Part shown: positions 47,448 to 59,600 of the stretch, piece by piece
Layout of the letters: every line of letters begins with the position of its first letter
Numbering within the stretch: position 1 is the stretch's first letter
The notes under the pieces: generated by a model
The model's input: the letters and a program-made list of their open reading frames with translations, nothing else
Told to the model about the DNA's origin: nothing
The model's database searches: none
Source: Biomphalaria glabrata
Lineage: Eukaryota > Mollusca > Gastropoda > Planorbidae
Direction: 5' to 3'
Length of the DNA: 64,000 bases
NCBI RefSeq assembly: GCF_947242115.1
Contig: NC_074717.1
Coordinates: forward strand, 34,016,201 to 34,080,200
Program-made: the position numbers and the translations under genes

Positions 47448-48151
47448 AACATACTCTCCAAATAGACACAACTCAGATGTATTGCAAAGAAACACTTGAT
47501 TCAACTATATAACATACTCTACAAATAGACACAACTCAGATGTATTGCAAAGAAACACTTGATTCAACTACATAACATATCTCCAAATAGACACAACTCA
47601 GATGTATTGCAAAGAAACACTTGATTCAACTATATAACATATCCACAAATAGACACAACTCAGATGTATTGCAAAGAAACACTTGATTCAACTATATAAC
47701 ATATCCACAAATAGACACAACTCAGATGTATTGCAAAGAAACACTTGATTCAACTATATAACATACTCTACAAATAGACACAACTCAGCTGTATTGCAAA
47801 GAAACACTTGATTCAACTATATAACATACTCTACAAATAGACACAACTCAGATGTATTGCAAAGAAACACTTGATTCAACTATATAACATACTCTACAAA
47901 TAGACACAACTCAGATGTATTGCAAAGAAACACTTGATTCAACTATATAACATATCTACAAATAGACACAACTCAGATGTATTGCAAAGAAACACTTGAT
48001 TCAACTATATAACATACTCTACAAATAGACACAACTCAGATGTATTGCAAAGAAACACTTGATTCAACTATATAACATACTCTACAAATAGACACAACTC
48101 AGATGTATTGCAAAGAAACACTTGATTCAACTATATAACATATCTACAAAT
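47448..48151. repeat. 60-bp minisatellite, about 11.5 copies
   Basis: Units of 60-63 bp contain AATAGACACAACTCAGATGT and GCAAAGAAACACTTGATTCA. Copies are almost identical, varying mainly at the junction (ACTCTACAAAT, ATCCACAAAT or ATCTACAAAT). No spacers and no coding frame run through it. Confidence 0.9.
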
Positions 48152-48159
48152 GACGTCTT

Positions 48160-49700
48160 GTAAATCATCAGATACATTTAAAAAAAACAACTACATCGCC
48201 CAATACAGACTATCTAGGAGTGGAGAAATTTCCCTACTGTCACAACTCTCGACTAACTATCTCTAACTTTAGTCTCCAACTCTGACCAAGATTCGAGATG
48301 GTAAAAAAAAATATTTAAATCTAGCCCTGCCATGAATATAATTTTAAACAAATACGGATTGATACATCATCTGCCGCATACATCGCAAGGTCTGAAAGAG
48401 GAATTTGTTATTATTTTTTTAATATAAAGCAAGGGTTAGGGATGAGAGGATTTTTGTTTTCATTTTTTAGTGGCCCTCGTATTAGGTTTGTGCAAAATGT
48501 CCGCCTGTCCGTCTCTGAGTTTATGTGATAACACAAACTCTATTTGTAATCTTGCATATTTTTAAAAATAGATTTTTGCGCTTGTTTAAGACTTATTTCA
48601 CACGCTGCTTTAAACATTTGTAGTGTTGGGATTGGGGAGAGGAAGACCAAATCAATATAAGAACAGGTTAGTACCAGTGCGTATCATTACTCTCGTCCGT
48701 ACATTGAAAACAAGTGCGAATGCTCTTACGCACCACCCATCGCTCCGCCAAAGCTCAGAATGTGGTCAATAAAGCTTTTACCTAAAGGTTTCACCTAGAT
48801 ACAGAAACTACCTCAACCATGGAATGAGAGAAGCGTTGCCTAGTTTATGCTGTCTTACTTAGCGGCAGAAACATTCGCGAAAAGAGAGTCAAACCTAAAC
48901 ATTACCTCAGTACCACTCACCTGCTCGCTTCGTACTCTCTTAGCTCGCCACTGCTCACAGCTCAGGTGGGCGTGGCTAGATTTTTAAAATTTATTTCCAA
49001 CACAACTTCCCGGTATTACTACAATTATAAATATGAAAAATCACATAAATCTAGAAATAAACTAACACCATCAGGAATAAATATATTAATTACCGGAATA
49101 CGTTTAATAAGAAACGGCTAGTGTAGTGCCAAAAACATTTGTAACTTTCTATATTTAGATCATGCACTTACCTGGTGGGGCGAATCAAGAAACACGAAAT
49201 CAATAGTAGACCTAAGGTCGAAGTTCATCTATCGATCGATTTAGTAATCCAAACCTACAACCAGTTCAGACTTGTCCCAATCCAATCAAAGTTGTTCTTT
49301 GTTGTAGTTGTAACGAAAAACATTACGCCTATAGTATGTAACAATGTTAGATTCTGACTAGTAGGCCTACTGTTAACTGTACAATCGTAGATCTTGAATA
49401 GATCTAGACGGTTACCTTGAACTTTTAAACTTACTTTTTGATAGTGACAAACAAAAGTAATGCCCTAGGTTATACATATATTTCAGAAATATAGGTCTAC
49501 ATTTGAGTAAAAACTTATATCTTGCTCTGTGACGTAGGTCTTTGTTTACATAGTCAAGAGATAGACATAAATAGATTGTGGACAAGCCCCTTCTTACATT
49601 ATTGAATGCACTAAACCGTCTAGTCTAGGCTCACTAGCAAATCTAAGAAATCGGGAAAATCCAAAGAACTACATAGAAGCATACATGTATAAACTTGAAA
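48160..49700. other. Intergenic DNA, nothing recognised
   Basis: There is no exon-like conservation. A short stretch near 48500 (TCCGCCTGTCCGTCTCTGAG) resembles the dispersed segment near 61615-61760. Confidence 0.3.
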
Positions 49701-49719
49701 TATATATAATAATTAGGCT

Positions 49720-49870
49720 TGTCTTCGAGTCCGAAGATTAATGAGGAATGCAATATTTCTTATGGCTGTGACCTACATATTTTGCCACAAACAGGGCAAG
49801 CAAAATATATATAGGTAGCCTATAGACTTTCTTTTGTTAACTTTTCGTTTATGCATTCCTATTGGAAGAC
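49720..49870 (-). mobile_element. LINE zinc-finger tail remnant
   Basis: The minus strand reads [12 protein letters not shown], then [12 protein letters not shown]-like residues with breaks. This is the same C-terminal tail as at 41130-41400 and 57480-57630. Confidence 0.5.
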
Positions 49871-50084
49871 TTGCTAACTGTGTAAAACTGCCCACTCCGC
49901 CACGGGTCATTTCTATATTCTTATAGCTGCGCTTTCATAATAATTGTATTGTTTCTTTAGGCCACGTTAAGTGTTAGGCCACATAGGTGCTGATATCCTA
50001 TTGACTGTCGTTCCCCTTTTATGAGCTCAATAGTCTTTGCTCAGAAACAAGAAAAACTTCTTAAAAACTAAAATAATATTTCTT

Positions 50085-50195
50085 ATTGTTCAAATCTTAT
50101 CTAATACAGACGTTACTTCAAAAAAGAAAATGATTACGTCCTACTTGTCATGCATCTAGTCCTGCATGTTAACAAATGACTTAAATTCTTTCAGG
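50085..50195 (-). mobile_element. LINE 3' tail, reverse copy
   Basis: CTTATCTAATACAGACGTTA and CTTCAAAAAAGAAAATGATT match the reversed LINE 3' end; only the tail is left. Confidence 0.6.
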
Positions 50196-50199
50196 CACT

Positions 50200-51200
50200 T
50201 TTCATTTAGGAAACGGTCCAGTGCTTTGTGTTTTTTTTTATACCCATAACTAGGCGTGCGAGTTTCAGTTTTAACTTTTCTTGGAAAAATGAAAGAGATA
50301 ACAGATCTACTTATCTTTGCATTGAACATACAGATACAGATATATGCACATTGTGTCTAGATAATAACTATAGCTCTTGATTACTATCGAGACATCTAAA
50401 ATGCCTTTGTGTGGCTGTGCAACATGCATGCGACAGATAGATAAATCTAAAAATAGAGAAATTGTTTAATAGCTTATGCTTTAGAGAAGTTTAGTGCAAC
50501 CAACTTGAGTTCGCTGTTTGCTCTAATCTACACGAAATAAACTCGAAAACTTTTGATTGCACTTAGTTATCTCCAATGGTTCATGGTCCACGTGTCCAGG
50601 AGTGGGCGTTACTTAGTAATCACAACCTATATAAACTGATAAAGTACATGTAGGAGGTGCTCAATAAACTCATTTCAACACATACATATTACGTATATAA
50701 AGGCAGCATCAGGGATCACGTTTTTAAATGAGAGATGATGAGTTTAAGGATACTATTGTTGTAAACCTGCCTTGCACCAGTGCTTGTGGTGCGTACGAGC
50801 GCACTATTGGACATGTACAGGAGGACGCTGGGATAGAAGAGAGAACAGTGTTGACATCGGCATCAAGAGATTAGAAAGAGTCGGAATGGTTGGGAACAAA
50901 GGAGCTGTCCTTTGTGTTGCCTGAAGAATGTAGTAGGGACCTGGAGCGGAGAGGGGAAGGCTATAGCCTGGATTTTTTTTTCTTGGGGGGGGGGTTGTCG
51001 TTGGCCCGTCTTCAGAGTTCCTGGGGATGGATTGGTAGAATTAGGAACAAGACTCTTCGAATGCAGAAGGCTGTTATGTGTTTTTCCTGGTGAAGAAACA
51101 CGCTTATTTATTTACTGTTGAACTCTGTTGAGTTGCCTGCCTTAGATTTACCATAATGTACTAAACTATCTGTAAACTTAAACATATAGCAACAGAATGG
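50200..51200. other. Intergenic DNA, nothing recognised
   Basis: Frames near 50890-51120 are broken by a G-tract and resemble no family I know. I see no splice-bounded exon. Confidence 0.3.
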
Positions 51201-51203
51201 TTG

Positions 51204-51330
51204 CTTGGTCGGGATGGCTGCCTAGTCATGTGATTTAAGCGCTTTGGACTGTCGTCCCGTATTCGATCCCTGCCAGCTGCCATCCTCCTCCCACCTCTGT
51301 CAGGTTTGGGCTGGGATGTTTTCGTTTCGT
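51204..51330 (+). repeat. SINE family 1, forward copy
   Basis: GGGATGGCTGCCTAGTCATG heads the element and TATTCGATCCCTGCC is a decayed B box, followed by GCCATCCTCCTCCC. The tail is replaced by a TTTCG-rich repeat. A possible second tRNA-like head (GTCTCGGTTCGATTCCCG) lies near 51478. Confidence 0.6.
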
Positions 51331-52514
51331 TTCGTTTCTTTTCTTTCAAATTATATTTTGTATCTTTTTAACCTCCCTGGTGAACCTTGCATCGCTGTGA
51401 CGTGCAAAAAACTATTGGTCCTAATTGCCCATAGGTTGCGACGTTGCAGGTCAGTGTTGAGGCCTTCTATAACAATTGTCTCGGTTCGATTCCCGTAGTG
51501 GCCAGTTATTTACATTTATTTTCAATAACCAATAAAAGAGGAATGTTTCATGCATATCTTTTCGTTGACCATTGGAGTACCATGATGCTATTTATTATTG
51601 AATTATATTACTACTTAAACCTTTTTTAAATTAAAAGGCAAAAGGAAAAAAAAACAGCGAGGAAATGATTTGACATATCGTAAGAGGAGTTTGAATAGTC
51701 ATTAAATAGCAGATTGCGCACATTGCATTAATGGCTGTCATGAACCGGAAGTAAACAAAATGGTCTATTTGAAAACGAATGACTACGTTTAAGGACTTAA
51801 AAACACAATCAGGAAATGATTTGAAAATGAAGCAACAGCCTTATTTAGACACTAGAATAATGCAGTCAATACCTTCTTAATCAATTATTACTTCTGGGTA
51901 ACTAATAATGCTTAATATCAATTATAGTCAGTGTAATTTAATACGAACGTCGACATAATTCTTGACCCACTTATGCGTCATACACATTTAAAAAGGCGGG
52001 AGGCCAGGGAGGGGCGTTGCACTGATGTTACACTGTGTAACCGTCGAAAAAAAATCAGGGAAATAAAATGCTTGGGTGAAATGTTCTAGTTTGTATAATC
52101 TTTTATTTTCTTTTAAGCACTGAAAAAAAAGACACTAACAAAAAACAACAACAAAAAAAAAAACCAACAACAAACGTTTTGAATGTATCTCAAAGAGAAT
52201 GCACTCAGCTCATTCAATAAACTATTTCAGCTTAAAAGAAGTTGATAAACTTTTTTATATTGAAAAATTAGATAAAATATAGGCTTATCTTTAATTGATA
52301 CTTTAAGAATACAAAGTTTCCATTCTGTTTACTTAGTAGCAATGACATGCCTCCCCCCCCCCCAACCATAGCTGATAGCTTTAAATATTTCGCTAATAAT
52401 CTTAGCGTTCACTAATCAGAGGTCACCCTCACCTCTCAGGCCATCCTCCCAAAAAGAATTAAGCCATAAAATGTTTCTGAAATCTTTGACCAAATGCAAA
52501 ATGATAATAACGGC

Positions 52515-54130
52515 AATAGCTTCGATTTTGAAGATTAAGTATGAGTGCAATGTTTCACATGACTACACAAACCCAGTTGCGACCTGCATATTTTCCCACA
52601 TTTAGTGCAGAAAGAACCGTCGTCCTCCTTGGGTCTATTTAAGTTTTTTTTCTTCGTCTTCTGAGCCTGTCTTCAACAAGGGATTTTTTTTTTTGGGGGG
52701 GGGTCTCAAATGTGTGTCCTGAGGCCTTCGAAAGACCTCTCCAACAGTCTCTTTTAGAAGCCATCTGCTGCCAGCTACTTTCCTCTATGCCAGTGAGGCC
52801 GACTTGGCGCCTTAGTTGATCTTTATAGCACTTACGGAAGGCACCTCTGTTACACCGTCCTCCTTTAAGTTAGCCAAAGATGATCGCTTTTGACATGCGG
52901 GATAAGTGTACTACAGTACGACCCAGCGCATATGTCGAATATTAATTAGTGTTTCTATACTGTCCACACAGAAGAACATAGTTATTCGTAATGTAGTCTT
53001 GTCAGCTTATGCTCAATGGAGCACACAGGTCTCAGAGCCATGTACACAAACTGCTTTATAAATATTGATTTTCATTGTTAGGTGATTAAAGATGCTCTTA
53101 ATGTTTCTTTGAGGCCCCACTCACCACACATACTGACTATTAAAATTTCCTGACACGTGTATTCAAAGAAAACTGAAAGCGCTACTCTTATATATAGCTT
53201 AGTAATCTGCCAATAACTGATTGCCACATTCATCCATCCATCTCAGCCCATGCTGGGGGGGGGGGTTAGTCTCTGGCTTGCTTCAACTAATTCTTCCATT
53301 TAGATCTCTCTTGAGCTTTTTGTCTCCATGGTGTAGATTTGCCTGCTATTGTATAAGTTTCTGTCACAAGTGGATCTTTTGTAAGTTTTTAACATATTGG
53401 TGTGCTCTTTTCATTTAATCATTGTGTATGGTATTTGTCTAAATTTAGCCTTAGGTAGTAGGTGGTCTGAGTCAGCATTTTTTTCTCTGAAACTTCTTTA
53501 AGATATTACATCCATGTCTCTTATACATGAGAATATGATCTACTTGATTGTGGGTGTTGCCCTCAGGTGAGATCCAGGTTAAATTGTAAATATTCTTATG
53601 TTGAAATTTAGTGCTGCTAATAGACAGTACTTTTCCTAAAGTAAAATTCATCCCAATCTTAGGCAGTTGTTGCTGGTCTCTTTGTGTAAGCTTTTCTTTG
53701 CTAATTGTTGGTCTGAATGCTGATTCTTTTCCAATTTTTGCATTGACATCTCCAAGGGCTATTTGGATGTCATGAATTGGTGCCTCCTCATAAATTCTTT
53801 CCAGTCTATCATAGAAGTTTTTATTTTCGCCTTATCATCTACATCTTCAGTGAGGGAATACGCGTTGATAAATGATATGTTCAAGAAGTTTCCTCTCAAA
53901 AGTAGTGATTAGAGTCTATCTTTTTCAGGTTAAAGTCCAATAACATTACTTAACATTTCCTTTTTAACTGCAACTCATGTACCTGTTGTTAGTGCTTTCA
54001 CCGCTAAAAAATATAGTAAACTCCTTAGTTCTGAGAATGTCAGTCTTTCCACCTGATTTTCTGTGGGGCTACAGGAATCTTATTTTTCTTTAACACTTAG
54101 TTACTTGGGCTAGCGCACCCGCTCTATACT
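52515..54130 (-). mobile_element. Internally deleted LINE with AP-endonuclease remnant
   Basis: From right to left on the minus strand: an endonuclease-type region (FYDRLERIYEEAPIHDIQIA, LGDVNAKIGKE, then TWISPEGNTHNQVDHILM and SDHLL). This matches the GDxNA, SPDG..NQIDHI and SDH signatures of LINE AP endonucleases. After a gap where most of the polymerase should be, C-terminal pieces follow (VHGSETCVLH, KGGRCNRGAFRKCYKDQLRR) and a zinc-finger tail near 52600. Several stops and shifts interrupt it. The endonuclease looks RTE-like, but I cannot fix the clade. Confidence 0.6.
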
Positions 54131-54239
54131 GGCCTAACACCTTCCATGTCGCAAAACAAAAATCGTGTCCTTTTCCAGACCTAGGTCATTTCGCATCGTG
54201 ATCTGTTCGGTTTTCCTTATGTGTAAACATTTTCGTAAC

Positions 54240-55480
54240 AATTGTTTTTATATGCCAGGGTTGTTAGTGCTGCGCTCAACCCTCTGTGATAGCTGCTTTT
54301 TGTTCGGGTAAAGTGCCCTAGGCTTTGTGGATCTCTTCACTTCGTGCGAGGTAAAAGGCTTGATTTTGGTCCACCCCGGGTATTTTAATTCCCTGGTACC
54401 TACCATACCTGAGAGGGCGTTCACCATATCCACCATATAACAAATATATTAGTGCAATTTGTCTGAAAGAATAGGATACTAGACTGATAGGTGGCACTGG
54501 AAGTTTTGTTTGGGATTGTACATTTGGGATTGTACATTTGGGAGTCTGAAATAACATTTTGGAGATCAAAATTAGGTTCTTAATCTTTCTGGGAATAGTG
54601 TAGGCTGCTATGATCTTTGTTGATGCCACATTACACTCAGTAAAAACTTTACCAATGGGGACAATACAGCTCAATTTAAGCAGCTCTACAAAGGGGAATA
54701 TACCTTAATGTATACTTATATTTCAATTAATATTAAATATCTCTTTCGAAAATTAAGCATAACAATTGATGTGTGTACATGTGGATACACGGACTCAGCT
54801 TTGACCTATTATTTTTACCACACCCAACGCAGCCAATGCCATTGTTGTACTCCGCTAAATTTAACGTCTCGTTTTGTAATCTTGGTATGTCTTTGTGTTT
54901 TTATTTTTCCAAAAGTATGCATATAAAGTCTTACTACATATCATTCACTGACGATCAATTTATATTCCTAGGTAAATCTAAAAAAATAACAGCATATACA
55001 AACTCACTAGTAGGACAAACCAAAGATCACAACACGTCTATAGGTAGAAATATGCAGTTTTATTCTGTAGTTATGTATTACATGCTTAAACGTTGGCTAT
55101 ATAAACTCGCACAATATTAAAACCCACATTTTATTTATGTAATAAATATATAGACCTTTTATAAATTCATATATCAGAAAAAAATATTATAAGACTAAAT
55201 AAATGCCTATTACCCTAGAACGTAAATGTCAATAAACCATACACATCACTTATGCAATGTGTTTATTACCATATAAGCGCAATCTGTCAACCCTAACCCT
55301 TACTTTTACTGCAAAATAATAAAACAGTAATAAATTGCACTATATGAAAACAAAATCCGTTTGTAATGCCTGTAAACGAGAACTGATTTAATATAATAAA
55401 ATAATGCCATAAAAAAGCTCCAGAGAAAAATAAATAAAACGTGTTGTTACATATTTCCCCAAAGTATTGGAATTTTTTTT
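54240..55480. other. Intergenic DNA, nothing recognised
   Basis: An open minus frame at 54318-54674 has no similarity I recognise and a direct repeat of TTTGGGATTGTACA inside. I treat it as chance. Confidence 0.3.
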
Positions 55481-55724
55481 AAAATTGAATAGCAGGCTTG
55501 ATGAAAAGACTACATGTTCACCAATATCTGTTGTGTCAGCTCATTACTGGATTCGATGATGACATCTTAAATTTGATCTTATTCTGCAGGCTGAATTTAT
55601 GAAATAAAGTTAAATAAATAAAAAAACAAAACAAAAGCAATTTTATTTTATTTATTAAAATTAAGTTTTGCAATAAAACAAAATTTGATTATAAGACTAA
55701 AGATTCAGATGAATCTCGATATAG

Positions 55725-55791
<67 letters not shown>

Positions 55792-56490
55792 TGAGTGAGA
55801 GAGTGAGAGATAGAAAGAGTGTGAGAGATAGAGTGGCACAGAGAGAGACTTTAGAGATAATTAATCGAACACTCCTCCCAGCCTGCCACCTTGTCCAAAA
55901 CTAAATCAGTAACATTTTGAATCTGGGATCACCTACATTAATATTGAACCCTATTGTCATAAAAAATGTACAAATGTTCATTTATGAATAATATATGCCC
56001 GTATTTGTTCTCATTACCAAGATTATCATCAAAAATTCTTCTTACAATACTTCTATTCACGGCTCCAACGATTTTTCTAAAAATGTAAAAATAGGTGTAA
56101 ATCGCTTAGAAAAGAATTACTAGCTCGTTGGCCGCACAGTTTGACCGTTATAATATTTCAAAATAAAAATAAATAAATGTAATTTTGACTTGAGTATTAG
56201 ACTTCTAATTGAAAGCCAACATCGGTTTTGAAAGACGTATCGCGTTCGGGTATCTCAGAAGGTTTGGCTTTATCGATGCAAAATTTAATAAACTAATACT
56301 CAGGAAACTTCTACACGTCGTCCTCTAAGTCTAGATCTAAAGGCCTATCATTTGAATATGTTAAAGTGTAGTAGAACCATACATTCGCTTAATCAGGATT
56401 CTTTCTAGGGGGAAAATGGGTGGGTGGGGGGCGGAGCAAAAAATGTTCAATTGTTTTTTTAAGAAAACATTCATTAGTTATTAAGAGCAA
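55481..56490 (-). repeat. 1-kb dispersed repeat, copy 2 (inverted relative to 15044-16040)
   Basis: This is the reverse complement of 15044-16040 over its whole length, with the same boundaries (AAAATTGAAT ... TTAAGAGCAA). Differences are a few substitutions and microsatellite or G-tract lengths. It lies just downstream of the last visible copy C exon. Confidence 0.85.
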
Positions 56491-56649
56491 AAATCACTTT
56501 AAAAGTTGTATAAAGGAGTTAATGTCTTTAAAAAAAAGTATTTTTAACGTTTTCTTGTTTGCTGATACGATAACCTTGGTAAAGTTCAACTACTAGCATA
56601 AATATCTGAATTTAACTTCCGTTGCGCCTGTGCGCACTCGATGTTTGAG

Positions 56650-59600
56650 TTATGAAATGATGTGCTGTCTATTGTGGATGCCTACCTCAATAGTATTAAT
56701 AGTAGTCTCAACGTATTGTCTGGCTGCTTTCTTCAGGGTGTCGATGTTGGGGGATCGGCTGACCACTCGGATGAACAGCTCTGAGAAGTTCACGGGACCC
56801 AAAACTCTGCTCGCCTGCAAGTGGGAGATAGATTTACGTTGTAATCAAATAGTTTGTATATAACTGGGTCATAGGTTTGATAATAAATGTCATATCGACA
56901 TTTTTTAAAGTATATGTATCAAACCTGGCAAGGACCAGTAACGCTTTTAAACGCCTTCAGGCGAGAGATTGGCGGAATAAATCGCTTCGCCTGCCTACAA
57001 AAATGTCCACCAAGCGGTGGTTCTATCAACCCTTCTATATGGATCTGAGACATGGACACTACAGAAAGTAACTAAGACTTCTTGAGCGCTTTCACCAAAG
57101 ATGCTTGCGCTTCATCATGGACATACGGTGGCAAGACCGCACTACAATCAGCGATGTCCTTGCGAACGCCGGTATGGACAGTATAGAGGGACTTCTTATG
57201 GTCCGACAGTTACGCTGGGTAGGGCACGTATCCCGTATGGGAGACGAACGTATGCCAAAGGCAGTCTTTTTTGGTGAGCTAAAAGGTGGTCGACGAAACA
57301 GAGGTGTCCCCCGGAAACGCTTCAAAGACCAGCTTAGGCGCCAACTTAACTCACATAGAAGAGAGCACCTGGTTGCAAGCGACCTCAGAACGAGACAGCT
57401 GGAGGTCACAAAGGCGTGTTATACACATTTGACCAAAAGAAAATCCGCTGCCGACGACAGACGCAGACGGCGAAAAGAAAATCTAAATCGACCACCTGCG
57501 GACAATGGTTATTCTTTCCCGGATGTGGCAAAATATGTAGGTCACAGTTGGGGCTACGTAGCCACGGGAAATACTGCATTCCTCACTAATCTTCGGACTC
57601 GAAGACAAGCCCTATTATATATCAAAAACACTCCTATTAGAAAATTCAATAAAACATTGAGGCGAAAAACTATATATATCTCATTAACCTACAGGATGAT
57701 GGGTTGTAGTAGTGCGAGGAGGATTCGAAAACTTTCCCCCCACCCACAAAGCCTGAGAGGTGTCCTAATCGAATTTCAATGCAGCCCAGATTGTGGCTTC
57801 TAGGTTTGGTAGCAGGTGTATCTGTATATAATGTTTTACCTTTGTTCCTATGCTTCGCTTCTTTAGATTTTTTTTCTGAGATAAAAATGTTATGGAATAT
57901 CTAGATCTTAGTAAAATCATTAAATTTAGAAAGCCTTCACGACAGAAGACTCGAAAGTAAAGTAGCAACTATACATAAAACACTGAACCATAATCTTCAA
58001 ATACAAAAACAAAACCTAATAAAATACTCGGAAAGACACAAAGATAAAGGCACATTCCTCGTCCCATACGCTAGGACAAATTTGTACAAATACTCCTTCT
58101 TCCCTAGTGCTATTAGAGCATGGAATGGGCTGCCTGAGCTAGCCAGGAAAACCAGTGACTTGGCAGAATTTAAGTCATTGGTCAACATGCGTGACTAGAT
58201 GCATGACAAGTAGGACGTAATCATCCTCTTTTTGAATTAACGTCTGTATTTTATAAGATAAGATAAGATTGCCCACCAAAATTATTTATTATACAGGAGG
58301 GAGGTTAAAAAAACACAAAAGTATCTTTTTTACTTCAAACGAATCCTTCAAGGATTGAGGGCAAAGTGGAAAACTTTTGCATTTTGCTGGTGTAATTTAT
58401 TTATTTATACTTTTTTTTTCAACTAAAAGAAAGTGACAAAAAATTGGTCATCACTTTATTGAATAAAATGCAAGTGGTCTAGTGTTCTTAAACTTCCTGT
58501 TTAATCATATCCTATACTCTTAAGCGAGCAATTCTTGTATGTATGTATGTATGTATCACTAGCGGATCCAGAACTTTGGAGTGGGGGGGGGGGGCGATTT
58601 TTTTCCAAACCCTAACCCTAACGCCCAGTAAACCCTAGCCCTATACATAAACGTGCGTACAGCACACACAAACACACACACACATATATAAAAAAGCCAA
58701 AAAGCGTTTTTTTTTGCATTTTTCACTGCAGAAACGCCTGCTCCTGACATCTACAGCTCACTATTCATCGGTGGAGTGCGGGGCGAAGCCCCGACGCCAA
58801 AAAGCGTTTTCTTGCATTTTTCACTGCAGAAACGCCTGCTTCTGACATCTACAGCTCTTTATCAATCAGTGGAGTTCGGGGGGCGAAGCCCCGACGCCAA
58901 AAAGCGTTTTCTTGCATTTTTCACTGCAGAAACGCCTGCTCCTGACATCTACAGCTCACTATTCATCAGTGGAGTTCGGGGGGCGAAGCCCCGACGCCAA
59001 AAGCGTTTTCTTGCATTTTTCACTGCAGAAACGCCTGCTTCTGACATCTACAGCTCTTTATCAATCAGTGGAGTTCGGGGCGAAGCCCCGACGCCAAAAG
59101 CGTTTTCTTGCATTTTTCACTGCAGAAACGTCTGCTCCTGACAACTACAGCTCACTATTCATCAGTGATTTTCGGGGCGTAGCCCCGACGCATAAAGCGT
59201 TTTCATGCATTCTTCACTGAAGAAACGCATTCTCCTGACATCTACAGCTCATTATTAATCAGTGAAGTTCGGGGCGAAGCTCCGACGCCAAAAAGCGTTT
59301 TCTTGCATTTTTCACTGCAGAAACGCCTGCTCCTGACATCTACAGCTCATTATTAATCAGTGGAGTTCGGTTCGCCCCGACGCCAAAAGCGTTTTCTTGC
59401 ATTCTTCGCTGAAGAAACGCATTCTCCTTACCTAAAGCTCATTATTCATCCTATTAAAAAAGGACCTTTTGAATAATATTGCACTTGAAAAATATTCTAA
59501 TTTGAATGTATACGCCCTTAATACATTGCAAATAAATCCGATTTGTTCCTTGAAAAGATCAGATACCCCACATATTTAGATTAAGGCTTTGAGGATCGCC

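Noticed and set aside
47448-48151. Possible CRISPR-like array
   Set aside because: Units are contiguous copies without unique spacers, in an animal genome; it is a minisatellite.
54318-54674. 118-codon minus-strand frame
   Set aside because: No recognisable family, no splice-bounded homology and an internal direct repeat; probably chance.
58776-59220. Open frames of about 100-120 codons across the 97-100-bp array
   Set aside because: The frames come from tandem repetition; codon content is repeat-derived and frames shift with unit-length changes.
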